Source: Methylobacterium sp. J-030 (GTDB lineage: Bacteria; Pseudomonadota; Alphaproteobacteria; Rhizobiales; Beijerinckiaceae). Taken from it: a stretch of 64,000 nucleotides of DNA. A program made the translations under genes and the position numbers. The stretch covers positions 124,001 to 188,000 of the forward strand of contig NZ_JAKSYM010000321.1 of NCBI RefSeq assembly GCF_022829545.1, read 5' to 3'. Below are positions 17,358-26,924 of the stretch, piece by piece; positions within the stretch are counted from its first letter, which is position 1; the number at the start of each line of letters is the position of its first letter. Under the pieces are notes generated by a model. It ran no database searches. It saw only the letters and a program-made list of their open reading frames with translations, and was not told the origin of the DNA.

Positions 17358-18206
17358 TCACGGCACGACGCCGATCGGGTCGCAGCGAAACCCTCCGAAG
17401 TCCTGCCGGGCCAAGCGTTCGGCGAGGGCCGGGAGGACCAGCAGGGCCTCGTCGGCGAGGCGCCAGGGCGGGTTGACGACGATCAGCCCGCTGCCGGTTA
17501 GGCGCGTCGGATCGTCCGGGCGGTCGATCAGCAGGTCGAGGCGGAGCGCCGGACGGGGCAGGGCGGCATCGAGATCCCGGATCATGCGGTCGAGGGCGGC
17601 CGCGTCCTTGATCGGGTACCAGGCGAGGAACACCCCCGTCGGCCACTTCGCCACGGCCCGGGTGAGGTGGGCGCCGAGCCGCTCGATCTCGCCGGGCACC
17701 TCGTAGGGCGGATCGATCAGCACAAGGCCGCGCCGCTCGGGCGGCGGGATCTGGGCGTTGACCGCTGTCCAGCCGTCGAGGCTCAGGACCTTCGTGCGCG
17801 GATCGCGCTCGTAGCGCCCTCGCAGCGTGGCGGCATCGGCCGGGTGCAGCTCGACGAACACGCCCTTGTCGCCGGGCCTCAGGGCCTCGCGAATCACGGC
17901 GGGCGAGCCGGGATAGGCCGTCGCGCCGTAGCGGGTCTGCACCGCGGCCACCGCGGCCCGGTAGGGTGCGAGCAGCGCCTCGACGGGCGGCGCGAAGGGC
18001 GCGCCGATGCGGCCCCAGCCGTCCCGCCACTCGCCCGTGCGGGAGGCCTCGTCGGCGGCGAGGTCGTAGATGCCGAGGCCCGCGAAGGCATCGAGCGCCC
18101 GGAACGGCTTGTCCTTGAGGCGCAGGTGGTCGAGCACCCGCGCCAGCACGAAGTGCTTGAGCACGTCGGCATGGTTGCCGGCGTGGAAGGCGTGCCGATA
18201 ATTCAT
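17358..18206 (-). CDS. rlmJ: 23S rRNA (adenine(2030)-N6)-methyltransferase RlmJ
   Basis: Methylates A2030 (E. coli numbering) of 23S rRNA, using SAM. The start MNYRHAFHAGNHADVLKH is the family hallmark. The DPPYE catalytic motif (LVLIDPPYEVPGEIE) is present near residue 187, as is VNPPW near the end. 282 residues, normal. It is followed on the same strand only by the porin gene after a gap of 223 bases. Confidence 0.95.
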   Translation of the reverse strand: MNYRHAFHAGNHADVLKHFVLARVLDHLRLKDKPFRALDAFAGLGIYDLAADEASRTGEWRDGWGRIGAPFAPPVEALLAPYRAAVAAVQTRYGATAYPGSPAVIREALRPGDKGVFVELHPADAATLRGRYERDPRTKVLSLDGWTAVNAQIPPPERRGLVLIDPPYEVPGEIERLGAHLTRAVAKWPTGVFLAWYPIKDAAALDRMIRDLDAALPRPALRLDLLIDRPDDPTRLTGSGLIVVNPPWRLADEALLVLPALAERLARQDFGGFRCDPIGVVP

Positions 18207-18260
18207 GAGGGTCGTGAAGCGGATCCGACGGCCCGGGTCCAGCCTCGGCGGCCGAAAAGA

Positions 18261-18923
18261 TCAGCGCGCGGCGTCGAGGGTGATCTTGGGGGCGCGGCAA
18301 TTGCCGCGGGCGACCTCGGGGCAGGGGGCAAAGCCCTTCACGTCCTTGTCGAAGCAGATCCGGACTTCCTGAAGCTGTCCCCGTGCCCAGGTGACCGCCA
18401 TCATGTCGGGGCGCAGGCCGCGATTGGCGGCGGCGAACTGCCGGGCGATCTCGATGGGCGCCAGCGTCTGCGGCGGTCCGCCGCCCTTGAGGGTATCCGG
18501 GATCGTCACGGCCAACCGGGCGTCCCGGGCGGCCGCGAAATAGGCTGCCGGATCGAGGCCCGAGCAGGTGCCGTGCTTGCGCCACTCGTACCGGGCGAGG
18601 CCCTCGCTCGGATAGACCTGCCCGGCCACCGCGATCGCCTGCCGGGTCGGCGCGCGCACCACGGCGGAGCAGTTCTCGGGGTAGCCCCGGCTGTATTGCG
18701 GCCACAACCCGTGGACCACGAAGCCGAGCCCGCGGCCCGGCGCGCACTGGTTGTCGTTCCGGCGCTCGCCCGCCCCGGCGCAGTAGCTCGGCGACCACGA
18801 CAGGGCCAGCACATAGAAGTCGAACTCGCCGGGGGTGCCGCGACGGGCGAAGCCGCCGTAATCCTGGGCGGCGGCCGGCCCGGCCAGCAGCAGGGCGGCG
18901 AGGCAGGCGGCCGTGAAGCGCAT
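18261..18923 (-). CDS. secreted ribonuclease T2-family protein
   Basis: An acid-type endoribonuclease that cuts single-stranded RNA through 2',3'-cyclic phosphates. Both catalytic segments are present: HGLWPQY (first His) and YEWRKHGTCSG (Glu and second His). Cysteines typical of the fold are present. The signal peptide is MRFTAACLAALLLAGPAAAQD. 220 residues. The start is at 18923, two bases past the stop of the upstream hypothetical gene, so the two are probably one operon. Periplasmic scavenging of RNA is the likely role. Confidence 0.92.
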   Translation of the reverse strand: MRFTAACLAALLLAGPAAAQDYGGFARRGTPGEFDFYVLALSWSPSYCAGAGERRNDNQCAPGRGLGFVVHGLWPQYSRGYPENCSAVVRAPTRQAIAVAGQVYPSEGLARYEWRKHGTCSGLDPAAYFAAARDARLAVTIPDTLKGGGPPQTLAPIEIARQFAAANRGLRPDMMAVTWARGQLQEVRICFDKDVKGFAPCPEVARGNCRAPKITLDAAR

Positions 18924-18925
18924 GA

Positions 18926-19387
18926 TCAGGGGCGCGCCATCCGGCAGGCCGTGGCGTAGGCGTAGGCCAGGTCGCGGTCGAGACCGTGGACGCAGAACTC
19001 GACCCCCCAGGTCGCCCCGATGAAGCCGAGGCTCTCGCGGACCGAGTAATCGACCTTGCGGCGCACGCCATCCGAGGTCGTGACCGTCGCGGTGCAGAAC
19101 CGGCGCGGGTAGGTGTCGAGCCCCCAGGGGCGCCAGGCCGTGCGCTCGATCGTGTCGAAGGACAGAATCGTCATCGACGAATTCCAGAACTTCGCCTCCT
19201 TCTCTGCGAAGTTGGTCGAGACCCGCTCCAGCACCGACGGGTCCTGGCAGCCGGGAATCTGCGCATCGAAGGGGAATTCCCGCTCCTCGGCGGGCTCGAT
19301 ATCCTCCCGCGCCGAGCGGGCCAGGGCCGGCTGCGCCAGGGCGACGAGGGCCAGCCCGAGGGCGAGGCCGTGACGGATCGAACGCAT
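18926..19387 (-). CDS. secreted hypothetical protein paired with RNase T2
   Basis: A 153-residue protein with a signal peptide (MRSIRHGLALGLALVALAQPALA). The mature part has conserved-looking blocks CQDPSVLERVSTNFAEKEAKFW, YPRRFCTATV and GVEFCVHGLDRDLAYAYATACRMARP, with four cysteines. A similar protein is known beside other alphaproteobacterial genes, but no function is known to me. The ATG at 19387 is preferred over an earlier one because it starts the signal peptide. Gap to RNase T2 is 2 bases. Confidence 0.7.
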   Translation of the reverse strand: MRSIRHGLALGLALVALAQPALARSAREDIEPAEEREFPFDAQIPGCQDPSVLERVSTNFAEKEAKFWNSSMTILSFDTIERTAWRPWGLDTYPRRFCTATVTTSDGVRRKVDYSVRESLGFIGATWGVEFCVHGLDRDLAYAYATACRMARP

Positions 19388-19555
19388 GGCGCGGGCCTCG
19401 GCGGATGAACGGTCCAGCATCCTGGGACGATGGCCCGGCTGCGCCGCCAGTCAAGCTCATGCCGCGCTCCCGCGGCGGTTTTGACGGCCGGTGCGGCGCG
19501 GCCGCTACAGTGATCCGCCGGGCGGACCGATGGTCCCCAGGCTGACGCGACCCAC

Positions 19556-20563
19556 TCAGTAGATCGGCCCGGTGTCGGGCGACGGCGCGCCGAGCTGGAG
19601 CGGCTCGTCGTCGCTCGGGAGGGGCTCGACCGGGAGGGCGGTCGCGACGTGCGGCGCCGGCCGCGCCGGCGCCGCAGACGTGTAGGCCGTGGCCGTGGGC
19701 ATACGCGCCGGGGCGCGGGCGACCTGCGTCGGGCTCGCCGCCTTCGACATCGGCGAGACGCCGTAGGGATCGTCCTCCTCGATATCCACCGGGGCCTGCG
19801 GGGCGGCGGGCTGGCGCGGCGGCGGCACCGGGCGCGACAGGGGCCGCTCGACGCCGGTGCCGAGCTGCGGCGTGAACTTGATCAGCGGCTGACAGATCCG
19901 CCGCAGGCCGCGCGGATCGTGCCGGGCGAGGTCCACGTGGATGTGGTCGTAGTGGAACACGTTCGAGCCCGGGGCCAGAACCGTGGTGAAGCGCTGGCAG
20001 GCCCCTAAGAAGATCTCGCGCAGAAAACCCTGTTCGGCCTCCGTGCCGCGCCAGCCGCCCTTCACGGTGATCACGTGCCCGTCGGCGAGCTTCACCGACA
20101 TGAGATCGACGGCGTTGCCGAAGCCGTGCTCGGAGAGCTTCGCGCCCGGCTGGTTGTTGCGGCCCCGGCAGGAATAGGAGCCCGCGTTGATCTCAACCAC
20201 CGGCACGCCGAAATAGAGGTTGGCGGCGGGCTGGATCGTATCGGCGAGCCAGGCCTCGGCCTCGGCGAGCGCCGGGCAGCCGAGCGTCATCCGCTGCTTC
20301 AGCAGGACGGAGCCGCCGCCGAGCCGCGTCACCCGGAACGGCTGCTGCATGCCGCAGGGGCCCGGGCCGTCCATCGCCGCCACCGGCGTGATGAACTCGG
20401 TGGGCTCCACCAGCTTCTTGGCCAGGCAGACCTGCTCCGCCTGATCGCGCCACGGCTCGCGCCGCTCGAAATGGTTGATCGAGCACGCGGTGAGCCCCGC
20501 GCCGAACAGCGCCAGGGCCGATAACAGGGATACGCCACGCCACATAACACGGACGATGCGCAC
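19556..20563 (-). CDS. extensin-like C-terminal domain protein (M15-like), probable lipoprotein
   Basis: 335 residues. The N-terminal hydrophobic stretch ends in GAGLTACS, a lipobox, so it is probably a lipoprotein. The extensin-like domain (about 45-240) contains SEHGFGNAVDLMSV and HYDHIHVDLARH, which match zinc-binding positions of the peptidase M15/VanY fold. Cleavage of murein peptides is possible but not shown. The C-terminal third is a Pro/Ala-rich tail. The start is a GTG; ATG at 20545 is an alternative. Confidence 0.83.
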   Translation of the reverse strand: MRIVRVMWRGVSLLSALALFGAGLTACSINHFERREPWRDQAEQVCLAKKLVEPTEFITPVAAMDGPGPCGMQQPFRVTRLGGGSVLLKQRMTLGCPALAEAEAWLADTIQPAANLYFGVPVVEINAGSYSCRGRNNQPGAKLSEHGFGNAVDLMSVKLADGHVITVKGGWRGTEAEQGFLREIFLGACQRFTTVLAPGSNVFHYDHIHVDLARHDPRGLRRICQPLIKFTPQLGTGVERPLSRPVPPPRQPAAPQAPVDIEEDDPYGVSPMSKAASPTQVARAPARMPTATAYTSAAPARPAPHVATALPVEPLPSDDEPLQLGAPSPDTGPIY

Positions 20564-20654
20564 GGTCCCGTAAAGCGTTCGTCAACGGCGTTTCCGGAAT
20601 GCGGCGCCCTGTGGCTCTGTTGACAGATCCGCCATCCGGAGCCCTGAATACAAA

Positions 20655-21887
20655 ATGCTCTCGCTCCTCAACCTCCGCGCCCGCATCGAAGCCGGCACCC
20701 TCACGCCCGCGGGCGCGATCGATCTCTGCCGGGCAGCGATCACCGCCCGCGAACCGGAGCTGCGCGCCTTCGTGACGCTCGACGCGGCACCTGCGATCCC
20801 GGAGACCGGGCCGCTCGCCGGGATCGCGGTGGGCGTGAAAGACATCATCGACAGCGCCGGGATGCCGACCCAGATGGGCTCGTCGATCTACGCGGGCTGG
20901 CACCCGCGGGGGGACGCCGCCGTGGTGGCGCAACTGAAGGGCCTCGGCGCTGTGGCGCTGGCCAAGACCACCACCACGGCCTTCGCGAGCAGCGATCCGA
21001 CCGCGACGGTCAACCCGCACGATCCCGGACACACGCCCGGCGGCTCGTCGGCGGGCTCGGCCGCGGCGGTTGGAGCCGGGATGCTGCCGCTGGCGCTGGG
21101 CACGCAGACGGCGGGCTCGGTGATCCGGCCCGCGAGTTATTGTGGCTGCGCCGCGGTGAAGCCGTCCTTCCGGCTGATCCCGACCGTCGGGGTGAAGGCC
21201 TATTCCTGGGCACTCGACACGGTCGGCCTGTTCGCCGCCGGTGTCGCGGACGTCGCCCACGCGCTGGCGCTGGTGACCGGCCGGCCGCAGATCGAGGGGG
21301 CGGAGACGGGATCCGCGCCGCGCATCGGCCTCGTCCGGCAGGACTTCGCCGAAGCGCCGGAGCCGGAGGCCGAGGCGGCCCTGGAACGCGCGCGGCAGGC
21401 GGCCGAGCGCGCCGGCGCGCAGGTGACCGATCTCGCGCTGCCGTCTGCGTTGGGGCAGGCCTGGGAGCGCCACCGGATCATCCAGAATTACGAGGGACGG
21501 CTCGCGCTCGGCTGGGAATACGATACGCAGGCCGAATCGCTGCCGCCCCTCGTCCGCGCGCATCTCGATGCGGGTGCGGCTATCGAGCCGGCCGCGTACG
21601 ACGATGCCCGCCGCCACGCCCACCGGGCCCGGCGGGTCCTCAAGGACCTGTTCGTCGATTATGATGCGATCCTGACGTTCTCTGCGCCGGGACCAGCCCC
21701 CGCGACGCTCGCCGCGACGGGCGACCCGCGCTTCAACCAGCTCTGGACGCTGATGGGCGTGCCCTGCGTGAACGTGCCGGTCCCGGGCGATCGGCTCCCG
21801 GTCGGCGTCCAGGTGATCGGCCGCTTCGGCGACGACGGCCGGGCGCTGGCGGTGGCCCGGATGATCGAGGACGCCCTGCGCGCCTGA
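20655..21887 (+). CDS. amidase signature-family enzyme
   Basis: Hydrolyses amide bonds with the Ser-cisSer-Lys triad. Lys is in AVGVKDI (about residue 61), the cis-Ser in PGGSSAGSAAAV (about residue 132), and the nucleophile Ser in TQTAGSVIRPASYCG. 410 residues, slightly short for the family but with all three catalytic elements. The substrate is not predictable; GatA is unlikely because no gatB or gatC is adjacent. ATG start; monocistronic, convergent with the AI-2E-type transporter. Confidence 0.88.
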   Translation: MLSLLNLRARIEAGTLTPAGAIDLCRAAITAREPELRAFVTLDAAPAIPETGPLAGIAVGVKDIIDSAGMPTQMGSSIYAGWHPRGDAAVVAQLKGLGAVALAKTTTTAFASSDPTATVNPHDPGHTPGGSSAGSAAAVGAGMLPLALGTQTAGSVIRPASYCGCAAVKPSFRLIPTVGVKAYSWALDTVGLFAAGVADVAHALALVTGRPQIEGAETGSAPRIGLVRQDFAEAPEPEAEAALERARQAAERAGAQVTDLALPSALGQAWERHRIIQNYEGRLALGWEYDTQAESLPPLVRAHLDAGAAIEPAAYDDARRHAHRARRVLKDLFVDYDAILTFSAPGPAPATLAATGDPRFNQLWTLMGVPCVNVPVPGDRLPVGVQVIGRFGDDGRALAVARMIEDALRA

Positions 21888-21969
21888 CAGCGCCGCCCCG
21901 GCTTCCCGAAGGGCTCATCCGAACCCTGATGCGCCTGTCTCATCGCGGTTCGTCCGCGCGAAGGCGCGG

Positions 21970-22122
21970 CGGCGGACGTCCGCCGGGCGTGGTGATCCCG
22001 ATTATGGGTCGGGATCACCGCACCTTGCATCAGCCCTGTGGCGGGGTGGCGGGGCAGAGCCCCGACAATCGGGCGAAGCGCGACAAGCGGGCTTCGCCCG
22101 CACCCGGCAGGGCCTCGCCGGG
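21970..22122. repeat. cluster of five hairpins between convergent genes
   Basis: Reading left to right: a perfect 16-base palindrome CGGCGGACGTCCGCCG (21970-21985); an 11-bp perfect stem GGTGATCCCGA/TCGGGATCACC with a 7-base loop (21991-22019); GGGGCAGAGCCCC (22051-22063); CGGGCGAAGC/GCTTCGCCCG (22070-22100); and CCCGGC/GCCGGG (22103-22122). It lies between the amidase and the AI-2E-type gene and could end transcription from both sides. No T-run follows any stem. Confidence 0.75.
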
Positions 22123-22160
22123 CACCCACGAAAAGGCGCGGGATTTCGGAACCGGGACTT

Positions 22161-23306
22161 TCAGGTGCTCGGCTGCTCGTGGAGTGTGTCCTCGACGTAG
22201 AGCTGTTCCAGCAGGACCTTGATCACCGCCATCAGCGGCAGCGCCAGCGCGATGCCCCAGAGCCCGAAGATCACGCCGAGGATCAACTGCCCGGCGAAGA
22301 TCGTGGCCGGGGGGATGTCCAGGGCGCGCTTCTGGATGAAGGGCGTCAGGCCGTAGCTCTCCAGGCACTGCACGGCGAGGTAGACGCCCACCGCGCCGAT
22401 CACCGCCTTGGCGCCCGAGGCGAGGGCGGCCAATACGATCACGAGCCCCGCCACCAAGGGGCCGACCGTCGGCACGAAGGCGAGCAGACCCGCCTGGAGG
22501 CCCAGGATCAGCGCGCCGCCGATACCCAGGAAGGACAGCCCCGCCCAGGTGCACAGGAAGATCACCGCCATGATGATGAGTTGGCCGAACAGCCAGTGGC
22601 GCAGGGTCTCGCCGGCCCCGTCCAAGACCTGAGTGGCCCGCCAGCGCTTCTGCGGCGGCACGAACCGGACCACGCCGTCGCGGTAAGCCTTCGGGTCGGC
22701 CGCGAAGGCGAGTCCCAGGAAGGCGATGACCAGCAGGTTACCCAGCGCGTCGAACAGCCCGAGGATCACGGCGGCTGCCGGGCCGAGGACGCTGCCGGCA
22801 TCGGAGACGATGGAACTGCTGCCCTTCAGGAGCCCGTTGGCGAGGCCGCCGAGGCCGCCCTCCCGCTGCCCGGCTTCCGTCGAGCCGTCCTTTCCGCCGC
22901 CCTGCGGCGCGAGGCTCGGCACATCGATGCCGCGCTCGGACAGCCAATTTGTGACGGTGCCGGCCTGATCCTTGATCGTGGTGCCGAGGTCGCGCCCCTG
23001 TTGCACGATCGTGGCGCCGCCGTAGCTGCCGAAGCCGACCGCCGCGATCGCTACGGCGAGGCTGGCGATGGTCAGCCGCACGGCCCGGGGCAGAGGCAGG
23101 ACGTGGCCGATCCCGCGCGTCAGCCCGTCCAGGAACACGCCGAGCAGCACGCCGGCGAAGATCAGGAGCAGCGTGCCCACCGACATCCAGGCCAGCGCCA
23201 GCGCCGCCGCGAAGCAAACGACCGCGATGCCCGAGGCCGCGAGCGGCGCGGCGCCGCGCCAGGGGCCGACCGGCCCCTCGAAATCCTGAAGCTTCCTGTC
23301 CAACAT
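22161..23306 (-). CDS. AI-2E family transporter-like membrane protein
   Basis: A 381-residue inner-membrane protein. Hydrophobic segments are at about 20-65, 70-95, 175-200 and several in the C-terminal half, with the family pattern LLAFVPTVGPLVAGLVIVLAAL. The family includes the autoinducer-2 exporter TqsA/YdgG and the sodium-proton antiporter YdiK/PerM group, so the cargo is not known. The ATG at 23306 is chosen for GGGAG just upstream; the frame is open further but without a domain. A soluble Gly-rich loop (GGGKDGSTEAGQREGGLGG) is inserted mid-protein. Confidence 0.85.
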   Translation of the reverse strand: MLDRKLQDFEGPVGPWRGAAPLAASGIAVVCFAAALALAWMSVGTLLLIFAGVLLGVFLDGLTRGIGHVLPLPRAVRLTIASLAVAIAAVGFGSYGGATIVQQGRDLGTTIKDQAGTVTNWLSERGIDVPSLAPQGGGKDGSTEAGQREGGLGGLANGLLKGSSSIVSDAGSVLGPAAAVILGLFDALGNLLVIAFLGLAFAADPKAYRDGVVRFVPPQKRWRATQVLDGAGETLRHWLFGQLIIMAVIFLCTWAGLSFLGIGGALILGLQAGLLAFVPTVGPLVAGLVIVLAALASGAKAVIGAVGVYLAVQCLESYGLTPFIQKRALDIPPATIFAGQLILGVIFGLWGIALALPLMAVIKVLLEQLYVEDTLHEQPST

Positions 23307-23508
23307 CGTCGCTCCCGCACTGCCGCCCCACGAACGCTGCGGGGCCACCGCGGTCAAGTGCGTGCGGCCCGGGATATGCGCATGGAGCCCGGCCGTTTCC
23401 GCACGGTCCACGATGCGCAACCGCATTCTGCATGGGACCGCAGGACCTTTCGCGCGTTGGTTGCGGCCGTTCAGCCGATCAGGCGCCGGCCCCTGCAGGA
23501 GACACGCG

Positions 23509-23658
23509 ATGAGCGACCATTACGGCGAGACGCCGGTCCAATCCCTCGGTCCCGGCCGCACGGTCGATTCCGGCGATCAGCTCAGCAGCGTGATCCTGAT
23601 GGGCATCGCCATCGCCGGAGGGGCGCTCGCGGTGCTGCTCAACGCGCTGATCGTGTAG
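23509..23658 (+). CDS. small single-span membrane protein
   Basis: 49 residues starting MSDHYGETPVQSLGPG with a C-terminal hydrophobic segment of about 22 residues (SSVILMGIAIAGGALAVLLN). AGGAG lies at a good distance before the ATG. No homologue is recognised. It lies alone between two minus-strand genes and ends 6 bases before the end of moaE. Probably a real small membrane peptide, but the evidence is only start, RBS and hydrophobic profile. Confidence 0.55.
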   Translation: MSDHYGETPVQSLGPGRTVDSGDQLSSVILMGIAIAGGALAVLLNALIV

Positions 23659-23664
23659 CCCGGC

Positions 23665-24132
23665 TCACCGCCATCGACGGGCCGCGGCATCGTCCTGCGC
23701 GGTCGCCTCGACCCAGGCGCCGATGGTGCCGTCGGCGAGGTGCTCGCGCTTCCAGAACGGCGCGCGGGTCTTGAGATAGTCCATCAGGAAGCTCGCCGCC
23801 TCGAAGGCGGCGACCCGGTGGCTCGCGGCGGTGATCACAAGCACGATGCCGTCGCCCGGGCGGACGCGCCCGTAACGGTGAATCACCCGCACGGCCTGAA
23901 GCGGCCAGCGCGACGCGGCCGTTTCGGCAACCCGAAATAGCTCCGCCTCGGCCATGCCGGCGTAATGTTCGAGTTCCAGGGCCGCCAAGCGCCCGTCCTC
24001 GTCCCGGCACAGGCCTGAGAAGGTGACGACGGCACCGGCCCGGCCGCCGAGATCGGCACTGACGCGGGCGATCTCGGCCGCGGTGTCGAAGGGCTCAGCC
24101 TGGATATCGATGCTCGGGACGGTTTCGCTCAT
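23665..24132 (-). CDS. moaE: molybdopterin synthase catalytic subunit MoaE
   Basis: Inserts sulfur from MoaD-thiocarboxylate into precursor Z to make molybdopterin. The family pattern GAVVTFSGLCRD is near residue 35, HYAGMAE near 65, HRYGRVRPGD in the middle, and FWKREHL near the end contains the catalytic Lys. 155 residues. Four codons earlier (24144) is another ATG. No moaD is adjacent, so the partner must be elsewhere. Confidence 0.92.
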   Translation of the reverse strand: MSETVPSIDIQAEPFDTAAEIARVSADLGGRAGAVVTFSGLCRDEDGRLAALELEHYAGMAEAELFRVAETAASRWPLQAVRVIHRYGRVRPGDGIVLVITAASHRVAAFEAASFLMDYLKTRAPFWKREHLADGTIGAWVEATAQDDAAARRWR

Positions 24133-24272
24133 ACTCCGATCCATACGAAGCGCGGACGGCTGCGGCCAGCCCCGGCCTGTCACATCAAGTCGTGTCGCTA
24201 TATGACACTTTCTGCCGCGCCCCGCCGGCCCCGGGACGTGATCCTGGTCCGGCGGCGGAGAAGGATATCCGC

Positions 24273-25292
24273 GTGACCCCCGACCTGATCTTGCCCTACC
24301 ACGGCGTCCAGCCGGACTTCGCGAGCCGGCCCGTCTGGTGCGGACGCGCCAGCACGGTGATCGGCGCGGCCCGCATCGGCGCCCAGGCCTGGATCGGCGA
24401 CGACGCCGTGATCCGGGCGGACGGGCAGAGCATCGTCCTCGGCGACCGGTTCTGGCTCGGCCCGCGCTCGACCGTCCACATCGCCACCCTGGCGCGGGGC
24501 ACGCAGGTCGGTGACCGCGTGACCGTCGGGCGCAACAGCGTCGTGCATGCCTGCACGGTCGGCTCGGATGTCGTGATCGAGGACGACGTAGTGATCCTCG
24601 ACGGGGCGGAGATCGGCGACGGCGCGGTGATTGAGGCCGGATCCACCGTCTTCCCGCGGACGCAACTCCCCGGCGGCTACGCCTATGCCGGCAGCCCGGC
24701 GCGGCCGAAGCAGCCCATCGGCGCCGACGACGTCGCCGAACGCGCCGAGCGCCTGCGCGAGCGGATGGGCGAAGGTCCCACGCCGCCCGCCGCAGAGCCA
24801 CCGGACGTCGAGGCCAGCGTGTTCGTGGCCCGCACCGCGACCGTGCGCGGGCGCGTAAGCCTGGGCGCAGGCTCGACCGTGCTGTTCTGCTGCGATCTCA
24901 ACGCCGAGGCCGGGCCGATCGTGGTCGGCGCCGACACCAACATCCAGGACAACACCGTCATCCGCACCCGCGGCGAGGGCGTGGTGATCGGGCGCGATAC
25001 CACGATCGCCCACAACGTGCGGATCGCCGACAGCCGGATCGGCGCCCGCTCGCTCATCGGGATCGGCGCGGCGATCGCGCCCGGCACCCTGATCGCCGAT
25101 GACGTGATGCTGGCGGCCGGCGCTACCACGGATCCGGGCCAGATCCTCGAAGCCGGCTATCTCTGGGGCGGTCGCCCGGCGCGGATCCTCGCGCCGCTGG
25201 ATGCCGGGAAACGCGCCACGATGATCCGCATCGTCGAGGGCTATTGCCGGCACGGGCGGGAGTATCGGGCCGCGCAGGAGGCTTTGGGTTAG
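24273..25292 (+). CDS. tandem left-handed beta-helix protein, gamma-carbonic anhydrase-like
   Basis: A 339-residue protein with two gamma-carbonic-anhydrase-like hexapeptide domains in one chain. The first runs to about residue 150 and ends in GYAYAGSPARP; the second spans about 180-320 and ends in GYLWGGRPAR, with NIQDNTVI typical of the YrdA/PaaY group. The three zinc His of true gamma-CA are incomplete: the first domain keeps VHIA and VVHAC but has Arg in the usual GH position; the second keeps only TIAHN. Carbonic anhydrase activity is therefore doubtful. The GTG start has GGAG upstream. Confidence 0.8.
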   Translation: MTPDLILPYHGVQPDFASRPVWCGRASTVIGAARIGAQAWIGDDAVIRADGQSIVLGDRFWLGPRSTVHIATLARGTQVGDRVTVGRNSVVHACTVGSDVVIEDDVVILDGAEIGDGAVIEAGSTVFPRTQLPGGYAYAGSPARPKQPIGADDVAERAERLRERMGEGPTPPAAEPPDVEASVFVARTATVRGRVSLGAGSTVLFCCDLNAEAGPIVVGADTNIQDNTVIRTRGEGVVIGRDTTIAHNVRIADSRIGARSLIGIGAAIAPGTLIADDVMLAAGATTDPGQILEAGYLWGGRPARILAPLDAGKRATMIRIVEGYCRHGREYRAAQEALG

Positions 25293-25301
25293 GCGCCCTG
25301 G

Positions 25302-26162
<861 letters not shown>

Positions 26163-26181
26163 ACGCGGTCTCCAGTGTCGG

Positions 26182-26874
26182 TCAGCGGATGATGGCCACG
26201 CGGCGCTGCAGGCGGCGCACCAGGAACGAGGCCGAGAAGCAGATCACGAAGTAGACGACCGCCGCGAAGATATACATCTCGACGAGGCGGCCGTCGCGCT
26301 GAGCGACCTTCGAGGCGGCGCCCATGAAGTCTGTCAGCGAGAGCACGTAGACCAGCGACGTGTCCTGGAACAGCACGATCGTCTGGGTCAACAGCAGCGG
26401 CAGCATGTTGCGGAAGGCCTGGGGCAGGACGACGTTGCCCATCGTCTGCCAGTAGTTCATGCCGAGCGCCTGCGCGGCGGCGGTCTGGCCCTTGGCGATC
26501 GACTGGATGCCCGCCCGCATGATCTCCGAGAAGTAGGCCGCCTCGAACGCCATGAAGGTGATCAGCGCCGACGGGAAGGCGCCGACCTGGATCGGCGTCG
26601 ATGCCCCGGTCACGTAGGCGCCGATATACGGCACGAGGAAGTAGAACCAGAAGATCACCAACACCAGCGGCAGCGAGCGGCACAGCTCGACATAGCCCTT
26701 GGCGATCTGGGCGAGGCCCGGCACGCCCGAGAGCCGGGCCATGGCCAGCAGCGTCCCGATCACGACGCCGCCCGCCGCCGCCATGGCGGTGAGCGTCACG
26801 GTGAAGACCATGCCCTGCCCGAACAGGTAAGGCAGGGACGAGACGATGACGGAGAAATCGAAATTCGAGAGCAT
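26182..26874 (-). CDS. gltK: amino-acid ABC transporter permease GltK
   Basis: One of the two HEAT-type permeases of the glutamate/aspartate importer, in the inner membrane. 230 residues with about five membrane segments; the His/Glu/Arg family pattern is [21 protein letters not shown] and the EAA-like loop is [21 protein letters not shown]. The ATG at 26874 is chosen because it starts at the first membrane region ([11 protein letters not shown]). It follows gltJ after 50 bases. Confidence 0.93.
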   Translation of the reverse strand: MLSNFDFSVIVSSLPYLFGQGMVFTVTLTAMAAAGGVVIGTLLAMARLSGVPGLAQIAKGYVELCRSLPLVLVIFWFYFLVPYIGAYVTGASTPIQVGAFPSALITFMAFEAAYFSEIMRAGIQSIAKGQTAAAQALGMNYWQTMGNVVLPQAFRNMLPLLLTQTIVLFQDTSLVYVLSLTDFMGAASKVAQRDGRLVEMYIFAAVVYFVICFSASFLVRRLQRRVAIIR

Positions 26875-26924
26875 CGGCGCCTGTTTGCGGTGGCCGTCGG
26901 GCGGGTGGTCGGAGGCGACGTTCG

